Shown: positions 44,823 to 53,839, numbered from the stretch's first letter. The stretch is 64,000 bases of DNA from an uncultured Eubacterium sp. (GCA_910583925.1 CAJTZJ010000005.1:1-64000), one strand, 5' to 3'. The notes: generated by a model not told the origin, from the letters alone. Numbers and translations: made by a program.

Positions 44823-45620
44823 TTATTTTGCAAGATCTCCAACAACCATCATATAGTCACCGATCTGAACGCCGAATTCCGGTCCGCCCTCCATCATAAG
44901 CTGCTTATCTGCAGTCATCTGGAACATATCTCCGGTTCCGAGAAGAATTTTGAGCGCTGAAGTAGGGGTATCAAATTTCATACAAAAGAACGGCTTTGCT
45001 CTTTTGTATTCTCCCCTGCCTGCACGGGATTTTCCAGCCTTAATTCTGATATAAGCAGTGCATTCCGGATGACCTGCAACCTCCCACTGATAGCATCTGT
45101 CCGGAGACTTTGATGTCCACTCATGAATTGCAGGATGACCCAATTTATTAAGCTGGCTTATACCGCTTGAAAGAAGATAGAAATAGAGCTTGCATAGAAG
45201 AACCGATGTTTCCTCATCATTTTCAGGAGGCTCTGCAATGCCTAAAAGACTGCTCATCTTCAAAAGCACCATCATAAACTTTACAAATTTTGAAAAGGAT
45301 TTGATGTGCATTTTCGGAAGTTTTGTCATATCGCCCTTCATAAAAGCATTCATTTTCTCCATAGAAGCAAATTCCAACTCTGCATCAATTTTCTGCTGAC
45401 CGAAATATTCTCCAAGCTTTACGGACCATTCGCCGTTTTCAACAATAAAATGAACCGCTTCCTTTTCCTGAGCATTAACCCTTGCAGAAACCTGATAAAC
45501 GGCATTAACACCCTCAAATTTCTTTTTCAGGCTTGGAACATCTGTTGCAATCGTTTTCATAAGAGGCAAGGCACCTGCCATAAAAACCTTATTCGTGTAG
45601 CGTGTTTCATCACTTGCCAT
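44823..45620 (-). CDS. SCP2-like two-lobed protein, function unknown
   Basis: 265 residues, no signal peptide or membrane helix. Residues about 30-125 look like a sterol-carrier-protein-2-type lobe: alternating beta strands (AVHFIVENGEWSVKLGEYFG), then DAELEFASMEKMNAFMKGDM, then an amphipathic helix rich in Met, Phe and Leu. A second lobe (about 175-265) repeats the plan, with KFDTPTSALKILLGTGDM and EFGVQIGDYMMVVGDLAK. SCP2 folds bind lipids or other hydrophobic ligands, so a carrier role is possible; assignment rests on pattern, not on a search. Last gene of a five-gene operon with both transketolase halves and an aminotransferase. Confidence 0.6.
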   Translation of the reverse strand: MASDETRYTNKVFMAGALPLMKTIATDVPSLKKKFEGVNAVYQVSARVNAQEKEAVHFIVENGEWSVKLGEYFGQQKIDAELEFASMEKMNAFMKGDMTKLPKMHIKSFSKFVKFMMVLLKMSSLLGIAEPPENDEETSVLLCKLYFYLLSSGISQLNKLGHPAIHEWTSKSPDRCYQWEVAGHPECTAYIRIKAGKSRAGRGEYKRAKPFFCMKFDTPTSALKILLGTGDMFQMTADKQLMMEGGPEFGVQIGDYMMVVGDLAK

Positions 45621-45652
45621 AGTAACACATTCCTTTCATAAACAAATAATAT

Positions 45653-46663
45653 TTAGAATTCATCATCCCAAGCATCATCTGCTTCGAAATCTGCGTGCAT
45701 CATTTCCTGAATCGTTTCGGCAATGCCGTTTGCATCAATTTTAGCCATAGCAAGCAAATCCTCCTGCAGACCGATTGTTGAAAAAGTATTCTGATGACCA
45801 AGCATTTTAAACGCACAGGCCTTACCGGATTTAGCAACAACCTCTGCAACAGCAGAACCAAGTCCGCCCATAACCTCATGGTCCTCTACGGTAATGATTC
45901 GGCGTGTATCCATAATGGCGCTCATAACAGCCTCTTCATCAACAGGCTTAATGGTGTGCATATTAATAACTCTTACCTTAATACCGCCGTCAGCCTCTGC
46001 CATACGGGCAGCCTGCATAGCTTCAAAAACACATGATCCGCAGGCAATAACGGTAATATCCGTACCATCATTCATAAGCGTTGATTTATTCCATTCAAAC
46101 TTGCAGTCCTCAACATTCTTATAAATAACCTGATCAAAGCCGCGGTTTATACGGATATAAACAGGACCCTCAATGTCGTAAGCAGCTTTAACCGCGTGAT
46201 ATGTTTCCGCACCGTCACAAGGGCAGATAACGGTCATATTAGGAAGACTTCTCATACAAGCCATATCAATAAGCGCATGATGCGTAGAGCCTGCCTGACC
46301 AAAGGATGTTCCGGCATGTGTTGCAATAATCTTTACAGGAACATTCTGGTAACAGATATCTGTATGAATCTGATCCAATGAACGAGCTGCCGTAAAAATA
46401 GCAAAGGTTGATGCAAAAGGCACAAGACCGTTTTTAGCCATACCTGCTGCAACACCGAAAAGATTCTGCTCAGCTATACCTACATTAAAGAAGCGTTCCG
46501 GAAACTGTTCGCCGAACATACCGATTTTAGTTGATTTCGCAAGATCGGCAGTAAGAGCAACAACATCCTTATGCTCCTCGCCAAGCTCACAAAGAGCAAT
46601 ACCATAGCACTCAGCAGTTGAGAGCTTTGTTGTATCTGTCATAGTATATGTCATTCCGCCCAT
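45653..46663 (-). CDS. Transketolase, C-terminal subunit
   Basis: Pyrimidine-binding plus C-terminal domains of a split ThDP-dependent transketolase, 336 residues. The catalytic Glu is in FFNVGIAEQNLFGVAAGMA, and the substrate-pocket region reads HAGTSFGQAGSTHHALIDMA. The C-terminal domain contains ITVEDHEVMGGLGSAVAEVV. The open frame begins with a GTG at 46687, but ATG 46663 is nine bases after AAAGGAGG and is preferred. The start follows the N-terminal subunit by four bases. Split transketolases often serve dedicated pathways rather than the pentose phosphate cycle. The donor and acceptor here are unknown. Confidence 0.9.
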   Translation of the reverse strand: MGGMTYTMTDTTKLSTAECYGIALCELGEEHKDVVALTADLAKSTKIGMFGEQFPERFFNVGIAEQNLFGVAAGMAKNGLVPFASTFAIFTAARSLDQIHTDICYQNVPVKIIATHAGTSFGQAGSTHHALIDMACMRSLPNMTVICPCDGAETYHAVKAAYDIEGPVYIRINRGFDQVIYKNVEDCKFEWNKSTLMNDGTDITVIACGSCVFEAMQAARMAEADGGIKVRVINMHTIKPVDEEAVMSAIMDTRRIITVEDHEVMGGLGSAVAEVVAKSGKACAFKMLGHQNTFSTIGLQEDLLAMAKIDANGIAETIQEMMHADFEADDAWDDEF

Positions 46664-46667
46664 TGCC

Positions 46668-47561
46668 TTATACCTCCTTTTCTGCACGCTCGCAGCGAGC
46701 TTTATAATAATTATCTAATGATGTATTTGCCTTTTCTACCATTGCCTCATCAAGCGAGCCGTAATGCCAAAGGTAATTATCCTCCATAAAGTCAATACCT
46801 GCACCCTTGATTGTATCCATAACAATCGCTGTTGGCTTATCGCCGCCATCCTGATGATTCTTAACAGCAGCCTCAATCGCATCATTAAGTTCTTTCATAT
46901 TGTGACCGTTTACACAGATAACATTAAAGCCGAAGGCTTCAAATTTCTTATCAACAGGCTCAACCTTCATTTCATCATCTACTCTGCCGTCTATCATACA
47001 CTTATTGATATCACAAAGCACAACTACATTAGAAAGCTTGAACTGAGCAGCACTCATCGCAGCCTCCCAGTTTGAACCCTCATTAAGCTCACCGTCTCCT
47101 GTAATAACATAGTTCATATAATCAATGCCCTTAACTTTTCCTGCAAGTGCAAAGCCGACTGCAAGAGAAATACCGTGACCAAGAGAACCGGTTGAGCAAT
47201 CGCAGCCTACAACCTTGTTACAGTCAAGATGCATGCCGATTTTAGCGCCTGTAAGATTGAAGATATGAAGCTCCTCCTCAGGCATAAAGCCATAATCAAC
47301 AAGAACGGGTGCATAACCGACTGCTGCATGACCCTTTGAAAGAACAAAGCGGTCTCTGTCCTCCATATCAGGCTTATTAACATCAATTTTCATAAAACGA
47401 TGATAAAGAATTGTCATAGCATCCATAGCGCTCATTGCGCCGCCGATGTGACCTGATCCGCCCCAAACTGCTGTTTTAACGCAAAGGCGTCTTAAATCAT
47501 CTGCCTTTTTTTCAAGGCGAAGCCATTCCGCTTTATCAAACGGCTTATAATTTGCTGGCAT
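46668..47561 (-). CDS. Transketolase, N-terminal subunit
   Basis: Pyrophosphate-binding domain of a split transketolase, 297 residues. GSGHIGGAMSAMDAMTILYH at 36-55 and LSKGHAAVGYAPVL carry conserved histidines. STGSLGHGISLAVGFALAGK follows. The ThDP/Mg motif starts with GDGELNEG at 155-162 and ends with LCDINK, one Asn short of the common D-X-N form. AGGGGG is seven bases before ATG 47561. It pairs with the C-terminal subunit just downstream. Confidence 0.91.
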   Translation of the reverse strand: MPANYKPFDKAEWLRLEKKADDLRRLCVKTAVWGGSGHIGGAMSAMDAMTILYHRFMKIDVNKPDMEDRDRFVLSKGHAAVGYAPVLVDYGFMPEEELHIFNLTGAKIGMHLDCNKVVGCDCSTGSLGHGISLAVGFALAGKVKGIDYMNYVITGDGELNEGSNWEAAMSAAQFKLSNVVVLCDINKCMIDGRVDDEMKVEPVDKKFEAFGFNVICVNGHNMKELNDAIEAAVKNHQDGGDKPTAIVMDTIKGAGIDFMEDNYLWHYGSLDEAMVEKANTSLDNYYKARCERAEKEV

Positions 47562-47579
47562 AAAATTTCCCCCTAATTA

Positions 47580-48860
47580 TTATTTTATTGGTGATAAATC
47601 AAGCTCCGGATGATTGGCCTGAACAACACCGAAGGCATCCTCGGCAATATCTATTGCAAGCTTTACATCCTCGTCTGTGATTGCTGCATTAATGAAATGA
47701 TTGTGATGTGATGCAAGGAACAGCCCTCTTGAAACACACTCTGCAATCCATTCCTGATGAAGCATTAAGCTGTCATCATTCGCTATTCTCAAATAGAATA
47801 ATGCCGGCTCGCCTGATACAACAAGATTAAAGCCATGCTCCTTTCCTGCTGCAACCAAGCCTTCGGTAAGCTGTGTGCCGACCTTACGGAAAAGAGTCGG
47901 AATATCAAGCTTTTTCATTTTAGGAATACACGCAAGACATGCTGCAAACGGTTCTGCACTCATCCAGTATGAGCCGGTATAAGTAACAGAAGAAGCCGTT
48001 GCTTTCATATGTTCTCCGCCGCAGACAGCAGACATATTGTATCCGTTTGCCAAGGCCTTACAGAAGCAAATAAGATCTGCCTTAATTCCGTAATAATGAT
48101 CTGAACCAGCAATATCAAGACGGAAGCCTGTACGAACATCATCAAAAATAAGTACAATTCCTCTTTCATCGCAGAATTTGCGAACCTGCTGCCAATACTC
48201 TTTGGTTGCACATTCATTATCTTTAAAGTTGCCGTGATCATAAGGCTGAGCAATAAGACCCGCAACATCACCGCCGCATTCATCATAAGCCTGCTTCAGT
48301 GCCTCTATATCAAACCAGGGAACAATAATATTGTGCATAACATCCTCAGGAAGAATTCCCGGATAGTCAATCTTCTGCGCCCACTGGAAATCGCCATGGT
48401 AATAGCCCTTAAGGAACATCATTTTCTTCTTGCCGGTATGCGCTCTTGCACACATAACGGAAAAGGTAGTTGCATCAGAGCCGTTCTTCATAAAAAATGC
48501 CCAGTCTGCACTTGCAACAGTATCCTTAAGAAGCTCTGCACATTCAACCATTTTGTAAGACGGAGAGGTTGTGCAGTTTCCGATTCTTAACTGCTCCATA
48601 GCCGCAGCATCAACATCATCGTCACAGTAGCCGAGAACATTAGGACCATAAGCACACATTAAATCCAGATATTTATTTCCGTCAACATCCCAAAAATAGG
48701 TACCCTTTGCTTTCTGACTCATTAAAGGCCATTTTGTGATAGGAAGGAACAAACCCTCACTCGGACCTAAATGGCCATATACACCTGACGGAATCGCATC
48801 AAGCGCTCTGTTAAACCATTCCTGGCTTTTTTCATGTTTATATTCAGGAAATTTACTCAT
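47580..48860 (-). CDS. Class III PLP aminotransferase (glutamate-1-semialdehyde mutase-like)
   Basis: 426 residues of fold-type I, class III. FWDVDGNKYLDLMCAYGPNV at 57-76, FFMKNGSDATTFSVMCARAH at about 122-141, the cofactor Asp in LIFDDVRTGFR, and the Schiff-base Lys268 in LICFCKALANGYNMSAV. This is the layout of glutamate-1-semialdehyde 2,1-aminomutase and related omega-aminotransferases. No other tetrapyrrole gene is near, so a role in haem synthesis is unlikely. It is the second gene of the operon, between an SCP2-like gene and the split transketolase; it may aminate an aldehyde or ketone made by the transketolase, which is inference. Confidence 0.85.
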   Translation of the reverse strand: MSKFPEYKHEKSQEWFNRALDAIPSGVYGHLGPSEGLFLPITKWPLMSQKAKGTYFWDVDGNKYLDLMCAYGPNVLGYCDDDVDAAAMEQLRIGNCTTSPSYKMVECAELLKDTVASADWAFFMKNGSDATTFSVMCARAHTGKKKMMFLKGYYHGDFQWAQKIDYPGILPEDVMHNIIVPWFDIEALKQAYDECGGDVAGLIAQPYDHGNFKDNECATKEYWQQVRKFCDERGIVLIFDDVRTGFRLDIAGSDHYYGIKADLICFCKALANGYNMSAVCGGEHMKATASSVTYTGSYWMSAEPFAACLACIPKMKKLDIPTLFRKVGTQLTEGLVAAGKEHGFNLVVSGEPALFYLRIANDDSLMLHQEWIAECVSRGLFLASHHNHFINAAITDEDVKLAIDIAEDAFGVVQANHPELDLSPIK

Positions 48861-48872
48861 TGACTCGTCCTC

Positions 48873-49637
48873 CTAACCCAAGTATGCGGCAACTCTGTCT
48901 AATATACGGTTAAGATTATCAACCATTGAAATCATACCTGCCATATAGATATTGCCCTTGCAGAGTTCTGCAATCGTTGAAACCGTACCGTTAAACAAAC
49001 CATTTGCCAAATCAATATCCGCAAATTCCATAATAGCCCTTGGATTTTCGGATTTAGACTTAATTGTTGTAAATTTATGATCTTTAATTGAAATTGTTGC
49101 ATAGCAGGTATCCTTAATACCCATGGAAACCTCGCCGCCAACTGTGCTTTGTGCAGTAAACATAGATATGGAATCCGAATTTGCCAGCGCCGAAATAGCA
49201 CCTGAAATTGTATAGAATGTAAGAACGGTTGATTCTTCAAAGAATGCTCTGTTCTTAAGATCTGCTTCGCTTGGCATCAAAAGTTTTGTAAGTCTGTCTG
49301 TAAGCTTCGTAAACGGACCTAAAAGGAATGATAAAACCTGCGGGATATTTTTAACAGGCATACCCGGCTTTGAACTGTCAATAAGCGCATTGAACTTTTC
49401 CGGAGATGAAAAATTCATTTTACAGGTGCAGCCATCTGCTCCCTCAGTCATTTTACAGCCTGATTTCGTAAAATTAAATGTGCAGCAAGGACCGCCGGCA
49501 ACATCAAAACAAAGAGAAACAGGTTTTTTAAGAGAATAAATAACTTCCTTAGCCTCTTCATCTATTTCGCAAAGATTTTCAAGAGTTGCAAGCACACCAT
49601 ACATATTTACATATGCCATTGCTTTTGCTTCTTTCAA
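48873..49637 (-). CDS. Second SCP2-like two-lobed protein, function unknown
   Basis: 254 residues, soluble. The first lobe (about 30-125) has CFDVAGGPCCTFNFTKSG and CKMNFSSPEKFNALIDSS, with cysteines at CC and CTCK. The second lobe (about 160-254) has STVGGEVSMGIKDTCYATIS, MEFADIDLANGLFNGTVSTI, and a closing GNIYMAGMISMVDNLNRILD helix. The strand-strand-helix plan resembles SCP2-type lipid-binding lobes and the last gene of the same operon, but identity looks low. The start codon is TTG at 49637 with GGAGG seven bases upstream. It is the promoter-proximal gene. Confidence 0.55.
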   Translation of the reverse strand: MKEAKAMAYVNMYGVLATLENLCEIDEEAKEVIYSLKKPVSLCFDVAGGPCCTFNFTKSGCKMTEGADGCTCKMNFSSPEKFNALIDSSKPGMPVKNIPQVLSFLLGPFTKLTDRLTKLLMPSEADLKNRAFFEESTVLTFYTISGAISALANSDSISMFTAQSTVGGEVSMGIKDTCYATISIKDHKFTTIKSKSENPRAIMEFADIDLANGLFNGTVSTIAELCKGNIYMAGMISMVDNLNRILDRVAAYLG

Positions 49638-49677
49638 TGTGATTCCTCCTGTTTATAAAAAATTTATATTTGATAAA

Positions 49678-49706
49678 ATTATAACATAGTATCCGATTTA
49701 TCGCAA
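49678..49706 (-). promoter_or_regulatory. Strong sigma-A promoter of the SCP2-aminotransferase-transketolase operon
   Basis: On the minus strand TTGCGA (49701-49706), 17-bp spacer, an extended -10 (TG-N) and TATAAT (49678-49683). About 35 nt of leader precede the TTG start. Confidence 0.78.
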
Positions 49707-49774
49707 TCAATAATGGCAACAAAAATAAAAATTGTTTTTGGTTATATTAAACAAAATGAATTTTAATGTAAAAA

Positions 49775-49815
49775 TTGCAGGAAGCTCTGCGTATTGGAGA
49801 CATTGACCCCTGCAA
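49775..49815 (-). terminator. Third hairpin downstream of tuf
   Basis: On the minus strand TTGCAGG (49809-49815) pairs with CCTGCAA (49775-49781) across a 27-nt loop, followed by TTTTTACATT. It is weaker than the two hairpins nearer tuf. Confidence 0.5.
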
Positions 49816-49821
49816 TAAAAA

Positions 49822-49843
49822 ACCTCCCTTGTGAAAGGGAGGT
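49822..49843 (-). terminator. Second terminator downstream of tuf
   Basis: A perfect 9-bp stem (49822-49830 with 49835-49843) with a GTGA loop. On the minus strand it is followed by TTTTTATTG. Confidence 0.82.
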
Positions 49844-49901
49844 GTGTCAACCTAAAAAGTTTACACATCCTTTAAACAAGAGCAGCAAAATAAATTGACA
49901 T

Positions 49902-49928
49902 AAAAAAGAGCAGTCTTTCGACTGCTCT
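49902..49928 (-). terminator. Primary terminator of tuf
   Basis: A 9-bp stem (49907-49915 with 49920-49928) with a 4-nt loop and a six-T run on the minus strand, about 20 bp past the tuf stop. Confidence 0.9.
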
Positions 49929-49949
49929 AAATTTTTAGTAAATCAGAGA

Positions 49950-51146
49950 TTACTCGTTGATAGCTGTAACAACGCCTGAACCTACTGTTCTACCGCCTTC
50001 ACGGATAGCGAAACGAAGACCTTCTTCGATAGCGATAGGAGTGATGAGTTCAACGTCCATAGTTACATTATCGCCAGGCATACACATTTCTGTGCCTTCC
50101 GGAAGAGTGATAACGCCTGTAACGTCTGTTGTTCTGAAATAGAACTGAGGTCTGTAGTTATTGAAGAAAGGAGTATGACGACCGCCTTCATCCTTGCTTA
50201 ATACATAAACCTGACCTGAGAACTTTGTGTGTGGGTTGATTGAACCTGGCTTAGCAAGAACCTGACCACGCTCAATATCAGATCTCTGAACACCACGAAG
50301 AAGACAACCGATGTTATCTCCAGCCTCAGCATAATCGAGAAGCTTACGGAACATTTCGATACCTGTGCAAACAGTCTTATCGATTTCGTCCTTAAGACCA
50401 ACGATTTCAATTTCTTCACCCATGTTAAGCTGACCACGCTCTACACGACCGGTAGCAACTGTACCACGACCTGTGATTGTGAATACATCTTCTACAGGCA
50501 TAAGGAAAGGAAGGTCTGCCTTACGATCCGGAGTTGGGATATAGCTGTCAACAGCGTCCATGAGTTCCTGAATGCAAGCACAAGCAGGATCATCATTTGA
50601 TGGAGCTTCAAGAGCCTTAAGAGCTGAACCCTTGATGATAGGAGTATCATCGCCCGGGAATTCATACTCATCAAGAGTTTCACGGATTTCCATTTCAACG
50701 AGTTCAAGGAGCTCTTCGTCGTCTACCTGGTCTACCTTATTCATAAATACAACGATGTAAGGTACGCCAACCTGACGAGCAAGAAGAAGGTGCTCTTTTG
50801 TCTGAGCCATAGGGCCATCAGTTGAAGCGATAACAAGGATAGCACCATCCATCTGAGCAGCACCAGTAATCATGTTTTTGATATAGTCAGCATGTCCTGG
50901 GCAGTCAACGTGTGCATAGTGACGAGTATCTGTTTCATACTCAACGTGTGCTGTGTTGATTGTGATACCACGCTCTCTCTCTTCAGGAGCCTTATCGATA
51001 TCAGCATAATCTTCAAACTTTGCATAACCCTTGTTAGCAAGGTATTTTGTGATAGCTGCTGTAAGAGTTGTCTTACCGTGGTCAACGTGACCGATTGTAC
51101 CAATATTTACATGTGGTTTGGTACGGTTAAATTTTTCTTTAGCCAT
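49950..51146 (-). CDS. tuf: Elongation factor Tu
   Basis: GTPase delivering aminoacyl-tRNA to the ribosome. G1 GHVDHGKTTLT at 19-29, the effector region RERGITINTAHVEYET, G3 DCPGHADY, G4 NKVDQVDD, and domain II/III motifs FTITGRGTVATGRVERG and FSGQVYVLSKDEGGRHTPFF. 398 residues. It has its own promoter in the 101-bp gap after fusA and three hairpins downstream. Confidence 0.98.
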   Translation of the reverse strand: MAKEKFNRTKPHVNIGTIGHVDHGKTTLTAAITKYLANKGYAKFEDYADIDKAPEERERGITINTAHVEYETDTRHYAHVDCPGHADYIKNMITGAAQMDGAILVIASTDGPMAQTKEHLLLARQVGVPYIVVFMNKVDQVDDEELLELVEMEIRETLDEYEFPGDDTPIIKGSALKALEAPSNDDPACACIQELMDAVDSYIPTPDRKADLPFLMPVEDVFTITGRGTVATGRVERGQLNMGEEIEIVGLKDEIDKTVCTGIEMFRKLLDYAEAGDNIGCLLRGVQRSDIERGQVLAKPGSINPHTKFSGQVYVLSKDEGGRHTPFFNNYRPQFYFRTTDVTGVITLPEGTEMCMPGDNVTMDVELITPIAIEEGLRFAIREGGRTVGSGVVTAINE

Positions 51147-51193
51147 TTGGAATTTCCTCCTTAAAATTTACAATCGTAAAAATTGTTAATGAT

Positions 51194-51222
51194 ATTTTAT
51201 CAAAGCAAACACAAAATATCAA
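51194..51222 (-). promoter_or_regulatory. Internal sigma-A promoter for tuf
   Basis: On the minus strand TTGATA (51217-51222), 17-bp spacer, TAAAAT (51194-51199), in the gap between fusA and tuf. It would allow tuf to be made in excess of the upstream genes. Confidence 0.75.
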
Positions 51223-51247
51223 GTGTTTTTAATAATTTTATAGACAA

Positions 51248-53341
51248 TTAGTCTTTTTTAGCTCTTTCAGAGATAATACCCTCTGAAATCGACTTCGGAA
51301 CCTGCTCATATCCATCCGGTTCCATGGTGTACTGACCACGACCCTGTGTTTTTGAACGAAGGTCATTTACATAACCAAACATTTCTGAAAGCGGAACACG
51401 GGAGTTAATCTGCTTAGCACCTGTTCTGTCTTCCATACCCTGAATCTGGCCACGGCGGGAGTTAAGATCGCCGATAACATCGCCCATATAATCCTCAGGA
51501 ACAATAACTGTTACCTTCATCATAGGCTCAAGAATTGCAGGATTTGCTTTCTTGGCAGCATCCTTGAATGCCATAGAGCCGGCAATCTTGAATGCCATTT
51601 CAGAGGAGTCAACCTCATGATATGATCCATCATAAAGCTCAACCTTGATATCAACCATCTGATATCCGGCAAGTACACCGCTCTTCATAGCACCCTGAAT
51701 ACCTGCATCAACAGCCGGGATATATTCCTTAGGAATAGCACCGCCGACAATTGAGTTAACAAATTCATAGCCCTTACCAACACCATTTTCATCAAGGTTT
51801 GGCGACATACGAATCTTAACATGACCGTACTGACCGGAACCACCTGACTGACGCTTAAACTTAGTATCAGACATTGATTCCTGCTGAATTGTTTCTTTAT
51901 ATGCTACCTGAGGAGCACCAACATTTGCTTCAACCTTGAATTCACGAAGCAAACGGTCTACGATAATTTCAAGATGAAGCTCACCCATACCGGCAATAAT
52001 TGTCTGGCCTGTTTCTTCATCTGTATAAGCCTTGAAAGTCGGGTCTTCTTCTGCAAGCTTTGCAAGAGCAATACCCATCTTTTCCTGACCTGCCTTTGTT
52101 TTAGGCTCAATAGCAACACGGATAACAGGCTCAGGGAAGTTCATTGATTCAAGAATTACCGGATGATCTTCATCACAAAGAGTATCACCGGTTGTTGTAT
52201 TCTTCAAACCAACAGCAGCAGCAATATCGCCTGCGTATACGCAGTCAATATCCTCTCTGTGGTTTGAGTGCATCTGAAGAATACGACCCATTCTTTCTCT
52301 GTGACCCTTAACAGAGTTATAAACCTGAGTGCCGGCATTAAGTGTTCCCGAATATACACGGAAGAAGCAGATTTTACCAACAAACGGGTCTGTTGCAATC
52401 TTGAATGCAAGAGCTGAGAACGGCTCTTCATCAGATGAATGACGAGATTCTTCTTCATCTGTATCAGGATTAATACCCTTGATTGATTCTACATCCGTTG
52501 GAGCAGGCATATAATCAACAATAGCATCAAGGAGAGGCTGAACACCCTTGTTTCTGTAAGATGTTCCGCAGGTAATCGGAACCATATTACCGTCACAAGT
52601 AGCTTTTCTGATGGTCTTTTTAATCTCATCAATAGTAAGCTCTTCACCCTCAAAATATTTTTCCATAAGGCTTTCATCCTGTTCTGCAACAGCTTCGATA
52701 AGCTCCTCATGGTATTTATTTGCAAGCTCCATCATATCCTCAGGAATAGGCTCATGACGAACATCATTTCCTAAATCATCATAATAGATTTCAGCATCCA
52801 TATTAATAAGGTCTACAATACCCTTGAAGGTATCTTCTGCACCGATAGGAAGCTGAATCGGAACTGCATTACATTTAAATCTTTCTTTTACCATGTTAAG
52901 AACATTGTAAAAGTCTGCACCCATAATGTCCATCTTATTAACATAAATCATTCTGGGTACTTTATAATCATCAGCCTGACGCCATACGGTTTCAGACTGT
53001 GGCTCAACACCGCCCTTTGCACAAAGAACAGTTACAGAGCCGTCAAGTACACGAAGAGAACGCTGAACTTCTACAGTAAAGTCAACGTGTCCCGGTGTAT
53101 CAATGATATTAATTCTATGATCTTTCCAGAAGCATGTTGTGGCAGCAGAAGTAATTGTAATACCTCTTTCCTGCTCTTGCTCCATCCAGTCCATAGTAGC
53201 TGCACCATCGTGGGTTTCACCAATCTTATGCGTTTTACCTGTATAATAAAGGATACGCTCAGTAGTTGTTGTTTTACCGGCATCGATATGCGCCATAATA
53301 CCAATATTTCTTGTCATTTCAAGAGATACTTTTCTTGGCAT
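51248..53341 (-). CDS. fusA: Elongation factor G
   Basis: Translocase GTPase. G1 AHIDAGKTTTTERILYYTGK at 17-36, RGITITSAATTCFW, DTPGHVDFTVEV, and NKMDIMGADFY. Domain IV has QSGGSGQYGHVKIRM and GVLAGYQMVDIKVELYDGSY. The C-terminus has GRGQYTMEPDGYEQVP. 697 residues. It lies 27 bp after rpsG in the str-type operon. Confidence 0.98.
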   Translation of the reverse strand: MPRKVSLEMTRNIGIMAHIDAGKTTTTERILYYTGKTHKIGETHDGAATMDWMEQEQERGITITSAATTCFWKDHRINIIDTPGHVDFTVEVQRSLRVLDGSVTVLCAKGGVEPQSETVWRQADDYKVPRMIYVNKMDIMGADFYNVLNMVKERFKCNAVPIQLPIGAEDTFKGIVDLINMDAEIYYDDLGNDVRHEPIPEDMMELANKYHEELIEAVAEQDESLMEKYFEGEELTIDEIKKTIRKATCDGNMVPITCGTSYRNKGVQPLLDAIVDYMPAPTDVESIKGINPDTDEEESRHSSDEEPFSALAFKIATDPFVGKICFFRVYSGTLNAGTQVYNSVKGHRERMGRILQMHSNHREDIDCVYAGDIAAAVGLKNTTTGDTLCDEDHPVILESMNFPEPVIRVAIEPKTKAGQEKMGIALAKLAEEDPTFKAYTDEETGQTIIAGMGELHLEIIVDRLLREFKVEANVGAPQVAYKETIQQESMSDTKFKRQSGGSGQYGHVKIRMSPNLDENGVGKGYEFVNSIVGGAIPKEYIPAVDAGIQGAMKSGVLAGYQMVDIKVELYDGSYHEVDSSEMAFKIAGSMAFKDAAKKANPAILEPMMKVTVIVPEDYMGDVIGDLNSRRGQIQGMEDRTGAKQINSRVPLSEMFGYVNDLRSKTQGRGQYTMEPDGYEQVPKSISEGIISERAKKD

Positions 53342-53368
53342 AATATCCTCCTAAGAATTTCAAACGGA

Positions 53369-53839
53369 TTAATATCTGAAATGGGCAAATGCTTTGTTTG
53401 CTTCTGCCATCTTGTGTGTATCATCACACTTCTTAACTGCGCCGCCTGTTTTATTAACAGCGTCCATAATTTCAGCAGCAAGGCGTTCCTTCATAGTTCT
53501 TTCTGAACGCTGACGGGCATATGCTGTTATCCAGCGTAAGCCGAGTGTCTGGCGTCTTTCAGGACGAACCTCAAGCGGAACCTGGTAAGTAGCACCACCG
53601 ATACGGCGAGCCTTTACCTCAAGTACAGGCATAACATTTTCCATAGCAGCCTGGAAGGTTTCTAATGGATCGTTTCCTGTTTTTTCATTAATGATGTTAA
53701 ATGCGTCGTAAACAATTTTCTGCGCAACACCCTTTTTACCATCATACATAACATTGTTGATAAGACGTGTTACAAGCTTTGAATTGTAAAGCGGATCAGG
53801 CAATACATCACGCTTAGCGATTTGGCCTCTTCTTGGCAT
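53369..53839 (-). CDS. rpsG: 30S ribosomal protein S7
   Basis: Primary 16S rRNA-binding protein that organises the 30S head. 156 residues starting MPRRGQIAKRDVLPDPLYNS, with ETFQAAMENVMPVLEVKARR and TYQVPLEVRPERRQTLGLRW. GGAGGG is nine bases before the ATG. The 134-bp gap from rpsL contains a hairpin. Confidence 0.98.
   Translation of the reverse strand: MPRRGQIAKRDVLPDPLYNSKLVTRLINNVMYDGKKGVAQKIVYDAFNIINEKTGNDPLETFQAAMENVMPVLEVKARRIGGATYQVPLEVRPERRQTLGLRWITAYARQRSERTMKERLAAEIMDAVNKTGGAVKKCDDTHKMAEANKAFAHFRY

Noticed and set aside
47580..48860. Naming the aminotransferase hemL
   Set aside because: It is clearly of the glutamate-1-semialdehyde mutase-like type, but no tetrapyrrole gene is near and the operon context is different.
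49844..49901. A small RNA gene between the first two tuf hairpins
   Set aside because: No promoter is visible in the spacer and it is only about 60 nt long. It is better explained as spacer between tandem terminators unless expression is shown.
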